From Hexactinellida sp. DTS-2022 (taxonomy: Eukaryota > Porifera > Hexactinellida), in NCBI GenBank assembly GCA_028753945.1, contig JAPNXP010000016.1:620001-684000 (forward strand): a stretch of 64,000 nt of DNA, in the 5' to 3' direction. Under the pieces are notes generated by a model that had not been told where the DNA came from, ran no database searches, and saw only the letters and a program-made list of their open reading frames with translations. Every line of letters starts with the position of its first letter. Positions within the stretch are counted from its first letter, which is position 1. A program made the translations under genes and the position numbers. Positions 24,132 to 33,879 of the stretch are shown here, piece by piece.

Positions 24132-25493
24132 CTATAAACTGAATATCTGCAGCTGATCATCGTCTCTATCGCATACCGTAACTAATGAGCCATTATCAAC
24201 GAGTGCCATGCCCGCCGGCCCCTTAAACTCTCCTTCGCAGTCTCCCCTACTGCCTATATTGCAGATGTGGAACCCTGTAGTTCTGTAGACCTTTATGCAG
24301 TCATTGTCAGTGTCCGATATTAAAATATTATTATCTGAATCAATACAGAAAGACCTAGGATGGCCAACTTTCTGTTTGTTGTGTCCCTTCTTAACAACAT
24401 TTCTAATGAACACTCCACCTCTGGTGTAGAAGCTAACACGATACTCCCCCCCGTGCAGTATGACCACCTCGCTTCCAACCACTCTAACGTCTCTAGGGTC
24501 AGACAACTGGCTAGTGAGCACCGTTATAAACACGAGAAACCTCGTGAACACTGGCACGCGGTTATTACCCCGGTCACACACATATACTCGCTCACTACTG
24601 TCCATGGTAATACCAGCAGGGTTGTCAAATGTTATCCCACTTCTACCATAGCACATAATTTCTTTTATGAATGTGCCATCCAGTTTGTAACAGTGAACTG
24701 CCTCTCTCCCACTAAGAGTTATGAACACGCGATCGAAAATTCCTGAAACATATATCCCAACGGGATTCACCATTCTATTATGGGTAAACTCGCGGATATA
24801 AGACCCGTCAATATCAAATACAATGATGCGACCGTTATTGCAATCGGCCACATATATCTCATCACTGCTGTCGTCTATACTTACTCCTCGTGGGTCGTCG
24901 AGTTCGTAATTTCCACTCCCTTTGGAACAACATGCGTAGGAAGGGCTACGTGTCTCCTTGTACTTCTGTTCCAGACTGAGAGTATTTGCTTCTGACTCGC
25001 TGCTGGAATTAGAGTATGCTATCACATCTTCCGGTACTAGCCATGTACTCTTCTCAGCAACATTAAGCTTGTACATAGAATCAATGAGACTGTTCTCTTC
25101 TTTGCCTTGTGGTGGGCTCGGCAGCTGTTTCTTTACAGAAATCTTACAGAATCTATTGAGCAGTATCTGCTCCGTGGCAAAGTCCCACTCCAGCACCAAT
25201 AGCTTGGAGCTCCTCTCGGAAAACAGTTCCTCAATCTGATTGACTATGGAGGCCAAGCGGTTCTCGATTTGTTTCCCATCTCCACAGTTGCACAGCTGTT
25301 CCGTCAAACGGCTCATTTGCTCCTCACTCTCCGTCTGTCTATGGTACTCATCCTCTAGGAACTGGATCTCTCCAACTAGTTTGGTTTGTAAGTCATTAAT
25401 GTTTCGAAGTAATCTCCCAAAATTTGTCTTGAGTTCCGACCTAGCATTCTGAATCTGTGTCAGGAAATTCAACTGGCAAGAAGCCCCTGCCAT
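24132..25493 (-). CDS. Coiled-coil / NHL-repeat beta-propeller protein (TRIM-NHL-like without RING)
   Basis: Single exon, 453 aa, ATG at 25493. Residues 1-120 are rich in heptad-like charged and leucine residues (QNARSELKTNFGRLLRNI, IENRLASIVNQIEEL) and look like a coiled coil. From about 190 to the end there are successive NHL blades: LDDPRGVSIDDSSDEIYVAD, then VNPVGIYV, FDNPAGITMDSSERVYVCD, VGHPRSFCIDSDNNILISD and FKGPAGMALVDNG. In TRIM2/3/32/71-type proteins the NHL propeller binds RNA or protein partners and sits behind RING and B-box domains. Here there is no RING or B-box and the protein starts directly at the coiled coil. Either these domains were lost or lie in an unseen upstream exon. 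A propeller-mediated scaffold role is an inference. Confidence 0.85.
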   Translation of the reverse strand: MAGASCQLNFLTQIQNARSELKTNFGRLLRNINDLQTKLVGEIQFLEDEYHRQTESEEQMSRLTEQLCNCGDGKQIENRLASIVNQIEELFSERSSKLLVLEWDFATEQILLNRFCKISVKKQLPSPPQGKEENSLIDSMYKLNVAEKSTWLVPEDVIAYSNSSSESEANTLSLEQKYKETRSPSYACCSKGSGNYELDDPRGVSIDDSSDEIYVADCNNGRIIVFDIDGSYIREFTHNRMVNPVGIYVSGIFDRVFITLSGREAVHCYKLDGTFIKEIMCYGRSGITFDNPAGITMDSSERVYVCDRGNNRVPVFTRFLVFITVLTSQLSDPRDVRVVGSEVVILHGGEYRVSFYTRGGVFIRNVVKKGHNKQKVGHPRSFCIDSDNNILISDTDNDCIKVYRTTGFHICNIGSRGDCEGEFKGPAGMALVDNGSLVTVCDRDDDQLQIFSL

Positions 25494-25499
25494 AATTAT

Positions 25500-26237
25500 A
25501 TAAATTGCTACATAGTTTAATAAATAAACAGGTTAGGCCATGTACATAGGCGTCGAAAACCACCAGGGCACACAGAAATGTCCGGGAGGCCCAAAGGAGC
25601 TACCCGGACTTTAGCCGGAATTGAATAACTCCGGTTAATAGTACACCAGTAACTACACCTGTATGGAGGTGGGACTGATGGGTCTACCCTCACCAGTCTC
25701 ACCTCTTTTTGGCAGCCAAAACTGGTCCAGAAAGGGACCAAATTTGGTGAGTAAAGTCACCCGGCCAGACTAGTTTTGGCCGCCCAAAATTGGTCCCGGA
25801 CCACTTTTGGCAGCCTAGTGGTCCGGCCGGACTTGTTTTGACTCGGACCAATTTGGTGTGACAGGTCGAACTACGGCCCTAGTTCATTGACTGTATCATG
25901 AGATTAGACCAATGCACTAGTATTGTAGATTAGTTGCTATCGCTGACCCAAGTCATGGAGATATCATGTTGGTGGTTTCGTCCCATCAATGGACTCATCA
26001 GGAGGGTAAGTTACCCCTCGACCACCATGCGTACTACCCTATAGACCTCAGTTACCTCTAGCGTACTACCCATGTGTCCTTCCTAGACAGGGCCTACCAG
26101 GCGTACTGCCAGGACCTTATCGTAGTCTCCGTCTGCCACCTACATGACCCTCTCAAGGCCATGCACTCCTGAAGGTCAGGTGCTGTTCTCATAACATCTG
26201 GGAGGCCCGAAGTGCCAACCATGTAAATAGAACATAC
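25500..26237. other. Gene-free stretch with GGCCGGAC-type repeats
   Basis: It contains short dispersed phrases (ACCAATTTGGTG, GGTCCGG, GGCCGGAC) in inverted and direct orientation, likely MITE debris upstream of the NHL gene. No ORF is credible; the 74-codon frame over it lies in repetitive sequence. Confidence 0.45.
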
Positions 26238-26386
26238 AGGGCCAGCGGAAACAGTTATAAAGTGGTCAGGTCAGGGATTGACCGGCCTAACTAGTGATGT
26301 AAGAGTGGTCAGGGTATTGGTCTAATCCCTTGATTAAATTGGTCATGCCATGGCCTGACCGGCCAGACCGCTTCCGCCGGCCATGC
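26238..26386. mobile_element. MITE related to 20499-20615, inverted
   Basis: It begins CAGGGCCAGCGGAAACAGTT and ends CCGCTTCCGCCGGCC. The interior 'attgaccggcctaactagtg' is the reverse complement of the 20.5-kb copy. Confidence 0.6.
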
Positions 26387-26651
26387 TTTAACGGTGCCCT
26401 TATAGCAAACTGATAAATCACTATAGAACATGTCTATAGATTCTCTGAATACTTCTAAGTAACCTCAGAACTTTACCTGGATAAAAATAGCGAAGAATTT
26501 ATTCATTCAAGTACATTTTGAATTGTTTTGTCTAGGTATGGATTCTTTTAATATACAGTTATGTGCGTCTATTCAATATAACATAGATAGTGTCAAGCTT
26601 GTATATAGTTTCTGAATTGTTCTAGAATGTTCTCTAGCTCAATTTAACTAT

Positions 26652-27222
26652 ACGAGCCCTTCGGTCTCGGTCGCTTCGCGACGGATCACTCTCTCACAAA
26701 AGTCGCAAAGCGACTTTTGTTCGTTCGTGTTAGGCACTACGCGATACAATTAACGGCCGCTTCGCGGCCTTTCCCTCCCCAAAAGCAATCACATTAATAA
26801 TGAGCTTTAATAGCTCAATAAATTTCAGTTGCACGATAAGAAAGCTCGAATCAAATGATACTAAAAGAAAAACAGGCAATAGAATAGACAAATGATTGAT
26901 TGGTTAAATGAATTTATTTTCAATCAATCAAATTGGAGCCTCAGAAAATATTTCTATTATGCACAATCTATTTATACTAATTGATGAAATCTGCTAATCC
27001 ATACTAACAAACCCTCGAATTTAATTGGCTAACATATTTTGTCACCTTCAAATGTGAATATTTCTCTTCAAAAACCAATAGATCGTTGTCGCAGTATAAA
27101 ATTACCCCTGTATACAAATTTTCAGCTTTCTGGGACTCGTAGTCTTTCCAATTAATTCTGGACAAACAAACAAACAAACAAACACACAAACAAACACACA
27201 CACAACAATTCCTCTTTTTATA
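26652..27222 (-). mobile_element. Hairpin-tailed family C, copy C1
   Basis: On the minus strand the 5' end is TATAAAAAGAGGAATTGTTG, followed by a GTTT/GTGT microsatellite and GTCCAGAATTAATTGG. The 3' tail is GGCCGCgaaGCGGCC, then a long stem ACAAAAGTCGC/GCGACTTTTGT, GTCGC...GCGAC and terminal GGGCTCGT. The last part of the tail (the GTCGC and terminal hairpins) is shared with family A although the bodies differ. Confidence 0.75.
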
Positions 27223-27226
27223 TCTT

Positions 27227-28493
27227 ATATATTAAATCACAATGATTTTTTGGTTTTTTTGTTTGTTCAGAATTGATTGAGGAACTGGTAAGAGCTACAG
27301 ACTTGAAATTTGGCAGGGGGGTGGGAAATAGTGTATCTAGAAACAAGTTCTAATTTCTAAGAAAAATATTCACATCTTCCCTTCCCTAAAGGTGACAAAA
27401 CTTTAGCCTATTAAATTCGAGGGTTTTCCAGTATGGATTAGCAGCTAGCATTCAATTCGTATAAAAGGATTTTAGTGTACCTATCAATTGTTAAGTGTGC
27501 ATTATAGAATGCCAACTGAGACTGTGATTTAATTGGTCGAGAGTAAATTCATTTATCCAATCAGTCATTCTAACATTATATTGTTGTCTATTTGATATCC
27601 AATAATTACCAATCAATACAATAACTTCTCCACAGCCCAAAGTCAGCGGTCCACAGAGTTGTACAGTTCCTTAGTGATATTTAATGAATTTCTATTTGGA
27701 GTCGGTTCATTATTATACACGGACATGCGTTAAAATCTAGAAAATTGTAAGTCTAATTAGCATAAATATTCAACAATACAGGCGCTGATTAGTATTTCCA
27801 AATTTATTTGTTCTGTCCTTATACGTATACAGTAGAACCTCTGAACAAGGGACACCTTGGGACCGGAACCGTTGTCCGTTATTTAGAGGTTGTCCGCTAT
27901 TTAGAGGTTGCTTTTCTATTAGACATATGCTAAATAAATAAATCCGTGCCACGAGGGTTGTCCGTTATTTAGAGGTTGTCCGCTATTTGGAGTGTCCGTT
28001 ATGGGAGGCTCCACTGTATACCTATGGCTAGGGCTCACGGATATAAATAGACAGCTTAGGGGGGCACAGTCCTACTTTCAAACAATAGCATTACTGTTAT
28101 GTGTGTCATTAGCGGTCACCTAAATATCACCCATATGATTCCCCGTAATATATTGAACCTGTGTATAGGGCCTTTGAATTTTAAGTAATGCCAAGGGGTA
28201 AGTATTACAGCCCGTCCTTTTTATTACAAAATGGCAAAAAGCGTTAGGGAGGGCCAGGGGTATATAATTTTGTTAATTTTTCGTCACACAACCGACATTT
28301 TTATAGGCTCCTAGAATCAGTTTGAGCTCAATCATGCACATACATTACGCAATTTGCATTAAGTCTATTGGAGTATGTATTTAAAAATACAACCGGCATT
28401 AATTTGAAAAGGTTTCTGCTTTAAATACAAGCGAGGGCCGCAGGCCTGAGTGCAAGTTGTAAGAACGTGCGTAGCGCGGGCGAGCAGCTTGTA
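27227..28493 (+). mobile_element. Hairpin-tailed family B, copy B2 (with nested MITE)
   Basis: It matches B1 (17293-18070) at both ends: CAGAATTGATTGAGGAACTG near the start, and GGGCCgcaGGCC plus GAGCAGCTTGTA at the end. It abuts the 5' end of C1 head to head. A 191-bp pogo MITE is inserted at 27828-28018. Confidence 0.65.
27828..28018. mobile_element. Pogo-like MITE, 191-bp family, copy 1
   Basis: It runs TACAGTAGAACCTCTGAACA to GGCTCCACTGTA with TA ends. The interior repeats TGTCCG(T/C)TATTTAGAGGTTG. A copy of the same length is at 60620-60810 in the reverse sense. Confidence 0.8.
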
Positions 28494-28499
28494 TAGATA

Positions 28500-30800
28500 A
28501 AGGCCTAATCTTTCCAACCAATATCCAATAACATTTGATTTCGAAATTCCATCAACGAATATGAAGGGGAGAGCTTCTAAAGGTAAGGATTTTTGATTGT
28601 TTATTTTATTTTGAGATTGTTTCTCTCTTATTAGTAGAAGTTTGGTGTTTTTTGCTTATTCAAGCACTCGTAGCTAAATGTTAGTGGTATAGAACCTGTA
28701 GAAAAAATTTGAGCTCTTAACCTATCTTGATTTCGTCACACTCCGTGACATTAGCCCCCAAACACCGGCATTTATATTATTTTGAGAAAAAGGCCGCAAA
28801 GAATCCCCACACGATTAACATCACATATTTTATTGAGATAAAAATTGACGACGGCGGGGCCGCGATTTTTTTATTTTTTTGTTTTCCAACAGATTAATTT
28901 AAGGGATCCTCAATATTTGGAGTGCTCCATCTCACACAAAGGAGTAAACACTAATTTCCGCTCCTAAATTTGAGAAGGGACATTCTCTATTTGCATTTGC
29001 TTATTCGCTGTCACAGCTGTCCAGCTGACTCGTAGTTAATGAGTACTAAAGTGGCTTACGTGGCAGGCTGGCAGCCACCAAAAGTGGCTCATTGAAAGTA
29101 TGAATATTTTACGTAGAATTTGTCTTGATACCTAGAAGTTAGAAGAACCTATACAACCTATACAAACGCTATTCTGAACCTAGGGTCAGGAGTTCGAGGG
29201 AGGAGATTTCACTCGGGGGACCAGCACTCCGACACCGGTATAGTTTGGTGTGTAGCCTATAAAAAATATTTCACTGTCGATATGCAAAGGGGGCTATTCT
29301 GTGATAGAGACTATAGAAAGGGCAGGCCAGGGTCGGCCCGAGTCTTAAAAGCTCCTGAGCCGAGCCGAGCTTTCTACCCCTAGAACTGAGTACTTTCATG
29401 GATGTGAAGTTAGCAGCGCGAATAGCCATGAATAACGAGCATGATATTCGCACTCTTACTTCCCATTACAGTAGATGTCGGATATAACTTGCAGGGACGC
29501 ATACCTCCACCCACCCACCCCCCTGTGGACTCGTTTTGGAGATTAGTTAGGACTCTTATATAGTTAAAATTAGATTGGTAAAGTCATTTTGACATATTTA
29601 TGTTAGTTTCTATAGGAAAAAGACAAGTTTTACTACCTATTTACTGAATAAGAGTAACTAAAATGAACAAAAAGGGAACTATTTATGTGTTTTAAGCGTG
29701 CTTAGTCTTAATACTGATCTGATTTTTGAGAATTGTGCTCCAGAAAATTATTTTTCCAATGCGGGTTTTTCGAGGACCTTCGCGGGTCAGCGGGTTTCGA
29801 TGCTCAAATGCGGGTCACTTTGGAGCTATGGGACGTCGCCACGGGGGGGGGGCATAGGGGGGCAATGTCCCCCTGGTAGAAATCCTCGCCCCGGGGCAAT
29901 GCCCCCCCCCCCTGGTAAAATATATTGAACTATTTTATTCTCTGATTCATTGATGCTATTGAATTCAATTTAATGAATTCGCATTTTCCAATCCATTTGA
30001 GTCATATACCTACCTATACGTGGCTCCAATTTTCCCCTGTACAAGATCCTTAGACACCATGAAAAATTTTCTCGCTCGCTTCGCTCGCTCGCCTAAAGTG
30101 TAAATCTACACTTATATTGAAACGAATTACACTAACCAAAACATTTTTATACTTTGCAGGACATTAAACTATAAAGCTTAATCTTTATCGCATAGTTTTT
30201 GGTACCGTCAACTGCTAGATTTAACACCAATATAATGTTTGCCCCCTCTGGCAATTTCTGTGCCCCCCTAGGTGAAAAATCCTGGCAACGTCCCTATATA
30301 CTAGTATATAAGCACACCGGTTAAAAGAACATATCGGATATAAGAACATAATGCATGCTATGTTGGAAAACGGTTGCCATATACACTATATAATTTATGT
30401 CGGTTATAAGCACATCAAGTGCAGTCCCGAGGATGTGATTATAACCGGCATCCACTGTACATCGTTAGATCATGCTGAAATTTTTATCACACACAATTCA
30501 CGGTGTAGCTTTGCGCTATGTAATTGTTAACACATACCAATAATACCATCCCAAAACCACATGACAGTGACTATGCTAATCTGAATGAAATTTTTATTAA
30601 TAGACATTTCATAGAGTGGGATTCCAATATTGATATTTCCATAAGATATCACCACAATAAATAAGCATTTGGTTTGGTATGGTTTTAGTATCGTGAACAG
30701 CTCCAATGAACAGCTCCAATTACAATGTTATAAATAATACCTAAATTTAGTATCACTATAACACTATTTGATTAACAAGTCTACAATAATATGCTCTATG
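28500..30800. other. Gene-free stretch with MITE debris
   Basis: There is no credible coding sequence. From about 29828 to 30293 a degraded element has GGGACGTcGCCACGG at the left and CCTGGCAACGTCCC at the right, with GGGGGGCA / TGCCCCCC tracts and an embedded AAGTGTAAATCTACACTT palindrome. The rest is AT-rich. Confidence 0.45.
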
Positions 30801-30812
30801 ATACAATACTGC

Positions 30813-30819
30813 TATATAA
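30813..30819 (+). promoter_or_regulatory. TATA box of the sulfotransferase gene
   Basis: TATATAA, preceded by GC and followed by GAGAGA, lies 42 bp upstream of the ATG. A start site about 30 bp downstream would leave a 5' UTR of roughly 15-20 nt. The spacing supports a real core promoter, but no initiator was proven. Confidence 0.5.
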
Positions 30820-30860
30820 GAGAGATTGGGAGCTTTAGCCACAATCTTCATTTGGAATAA

Positions 30861-31760
30861 ATGGCAGAAAAAATGGAACCCAAAGCCAATAAATTACTTC
30901 TTATTAAAGGATATTTATTTCCAAATTTTTTGACAGAAGAATGGCTAGAACAAGCATCCAACTCATTTACACCGCGAGATACAGATATCTTCATTGCATC
31001 TTACCCTAAATCCGGTACACACTGGCTAGCACATATTGTCTACTTACTTAAAATGGGAGAAAAATTATCGAAAGTGTATTTGTCACAGCATGCAACATTC
31101 TTTGAAGGAGGCATAATGGAAGGAGCAACTACTAATAGATTTCAAGTGACACATTCCCAGATTGATTTGTTACCTGACCCAAGGTTTTTCTTTACACATT
31201 TCCCATTTTCATATCTGCCTCAAAATAACTCGAATACAAAGTTCTTGTACATTTATAGAAACCCAAAAGATGTGCTTCTTTCAATGTACAATCATTTTTC
31301 GAATAATAAAAGTGGATCATTTCAAGGATCTTTTGATGAATTCTTTCTGTTTTTCATAGAAAAAAATTGCTTCAACTATTCTAGTCATATCAAACATTAT
31401 ATCGAGCATAAAGAAAACCCCAATTTATACATAATCTCTTACGAAGAATTACATGCTGAATTCAAAAACAAACTAGAAGAAATTGCGAAATTTCTTGAGT
31501 GTGAATTGACAGAAGAACTCTATAAATTGATTTTGAAAGAAACAAATTATGAAGCAATGCGTGAGAATCCTCTGATTAATGAGCAAGATATGATGAAAGA
31601 GGGCAAGTATTTATTTCCCAAGGGAAAAGTTGGCAATTGGAAAACTTGTCTCACTCAAGAGCAATCTGAACAAATTGATAAACTAATCTGCTCCCAGCTG
31701 GGTAAAGACTTTATTGGAAGTTATATATCATATTCATCGATGGAGGACCTACTTAATTGA
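30861..31760 (+). CDS. Cytosolic sulfotransferase (SULT family)
   Basis: Single exon, 299 aa, the usual SULT length. It would transfer sulfate from PAPS to small hydroxyl or amine acceptors in the cytosol. It has the 5'-phosphosulfate loop SYPKSGTHW (K50), the catalytic His in FFFTHFPF (H113), the 3'-phosphate site YRNPKDVLLSMYNHF (R133, S141), and the C-terminal GKVGNWK loop. In SULTs this last loop is normally RKGxxGDWK; here the leading Arg is replaced (FPKGKVGNWK) and Asp is Asn. That may weaken PAPS binding but leaves the Gly and Lys. The following KTCLTQEQSEQ fits the KxxxTxxxxE dimer motif. The acceptor is not predictable. The lack of introns and an upstream TATA box argue for an expressed intronless gene, not a processed pseudogene. 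Confidence 0.9.
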   Translation: MAEKMEPKANKLLLIKGYLFPNFLTEEWLEQASNSFTPRDTDIFIASYPKSGTHWLAHIVYLLKMGEKLSKVYLSQHATFFEGGIMEGATTNRFQVTHSQIDLLPDPRFFFTHFPFSYLPQNNSNTKFLYIYRNPKDVLLSMYNHFSNNKSGSFQGSFDEFFLFFIEKNCFNYSSHIKHYIEHKENPNLYIISYEELHAEFKNKLEEIAKFLECELTEELYKLILKETNYEAMRENPLINEQDMMKEGKYLFPKGKVGNWKTCLTQEQSEQIDKLICSQLGKDFIGSYISYSSMEDLLN

Positions 31761-31872
31761 TAACCCATTTTTTATCTAACTTTTTGTTTGTAGAATAACT
31801 ATGTCCTAGAATCTAGATGAGTGTTTTCAAAACTACAGTACCCTTTTGTATAATCTGGATTAGCGTTTGCAC

Positions 31873-32470
31873 CAGTGCTCGTCAAATTTGGTGGTTTGGT
31901 GGCGCTAGCCACCAAAAATCTTATTTAAGCCACCAAATTTTGCCTTTGGTGGCTTAACTAATCTACCATATATTGTGGATTATTTGACTTTATGTAGATT
32001 ATACACTGACCAGCCAAAAGTATTTGAACAATAGGGATTTTAATGCACACACAATATTCACCCGGTAACTTATTAACGGCTATCTAAACTACTCTGAAAT
32101 GACTATAAACAACTTATTATAGATATACATATGAAAATATTGTGATTTCAATTAAATTTAGAAAATATTCACGAAGTGGCATAAGTGTTTCTGCCACGTG
32201 CCAATTGTGGCATAAGTGGCACAAATGGAAATGTGGCTGTATCACAGTAGAAAATATTCGGATTGATTTGAAATTATGCACTTAGAGTAATTTAACTACA
32301 TATGTTTCGTTGCATCATTTGTGATTAACATTAGTGTTGGTTTACGGCATCATAGCTTTGTTAAGTCATCAGTGGTTTGTTAAACAGGCCGTTGTTTATT
32401 CTTTAGCCACCAGAAAAGTGAGGTGGTGGCTTAATTAGCCACCATCAAAATTTCATTTTGTCGAGCACTG
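31873..32470. mobile_element. hAT-type MITE, CAGTGCTCG family, copy 2 (interrupted)
   Basis: A perfect 8-bp target duplication GTTTGCAC (31865-31872 and 32471-32478) flanks CAGTGCTCG ends. Relative to copy 1 it carries about 295 bp of extra DNA (about 32008-32302). That insertion begins CACTGACCAGCCAAAAGTAT, a Tc1-like end also seen at 8607. Confidence 0.8.
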
Positions 32471-32832
32471 GTTTGCACCCCAATATACACATATAAATAA
32501 TGTAATAATCAATATAATTATTAGTTGCTAGTTTATTACATAAATAATTTTCGCATTCTAGAAAACTTTGCGTACGTGTAACCTGACTACTAGACTCCGG
32601 TTGAGAAGAAGTTTATAATATTACCTTGATTAAAATCTTGTTATACATTAATAAACCCCATGTTTTGACTTATGCATAATAAATGGGTTAATTTAATGAC
32701 GTGATTAATAAGAATGCTACACAATGTAATTTGTTTGGGAAATTAAAATCCTCCATTAGTAGCTCAATAAATATTAGTTGCACGATAAGGATAGCTCGAA
32801 TCCAAATAATACTAAAAGAAAACATACATCTG

Positions 32833-33255
32833 TATATTAAAAGCGGAATTGTTGTGTGTGTGTGTGTTTGTGTGTTTGTCCAGAATTAATTGAAAAGACT
32901 ACGAGTCCCAGAAAGCTGAAAATTTTTATACAGGGGTAATTTTGTACTGCGACAACGATCTATTGGTTTTCTAAGCGAAATAATGGGATTATGACGTCAT
33001 AAAGGCACATATTTGGGAATAACTCTTTCAGTTTTTATTCGATTCGCCCACAATTTTAGATGATAACACTACATACAATGAGACACACGTGTTCCGATTT
33101 ATGGGAATGTGACGTCACGTGGGAACTAATTTGGATTCAGCTCTTACACTTTTGGTTCAATCGATAAATAATTTTGTCACATTATAAAACAGAATGTATT
33201 GCATGTCTCTAGAATTTTTTATAATTTTCGCATTTAATCTGAGCCAGGCAATAAC
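32833..33255 (+). mobile_element. Hairpin-tailed family C, copy C2, 5' part
   Basis: CTGTATATTAAAAGCGGAATTGTTG, a GTGT microsatellite and GTCCAGAATTAATTG mark the 5' end. The body (GGCACATATTTGGGAATAAC, GTGACGTCACGTG) matches copy C6 at 43895. The matching 3' tail at 38770-38892 lies beyond gypsy-1, suggesting one element split by that insertion. Confidence 0.6.
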
Positions 33256-33690
33256 AAAAATGTAACCTCCAATTGCTGCATCATTGCATATATTGAGGTT
33301 TATGATTTAATCTTCACCTACAATATTTCCGAAATTGCATACTTGATTAATCCAGTTTGGCTTCCATCAGTTTATTTCTATTCGTGATGTATTTAGCTTA
33401 CGTCAATGACATAAGTATAATATTAGAGTCCCTAATGCATTGTTTATTTATTACACCTATATTGGCTTCTATATAATAAGACTATCAATGGAACCTAGGA
33501 TTTCTACTAGAAATGAATTAAGTTAAGTAATCTATGATTTTGGTTCTGCCTAACGATGAGATTTATTATGTTAATTATTGCTATCAAACAAATTAAATAA
33601 TTCACTAACCCAGCTCCTGCAAAATGAATTGTTTATGGTGAGATCTATAAATGTTTATTACTATTAAATCAAATATTTTGCAACTCCTCT

Positions 33691-33866
33691 GTTGTGCGTA
33701 GGGTGCCGAAGCAGATAACCACTAAGTTGAAGAATAGGTAATACACTAATAGAATTCGTATTAAGATTGTCTATGTAGAACTCCTAAAGAGTTCACCTAG
33801 TACTATACTAATAGCTTATGTATAAGGGTTGTTAACAATACTCTAATGCCTGGGTAGCGTATAACA
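33691..33866 (-). repeat. Gypsy-1 3' LTR
   Basis: Read on the minus strand it starts TGTTATACGC and ends CGCACAAC. It is identical over 176 bp to 38238-38413. Confidence 0.93.
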
Positions 33867-33879
33867 TCATTCCCCCTTC

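Noticed and set aside
24360-25452. Plus-strand frames across the NHL gene
   Set aside because: Antisense shadows; the minus-strand frame has clear NHL blades.
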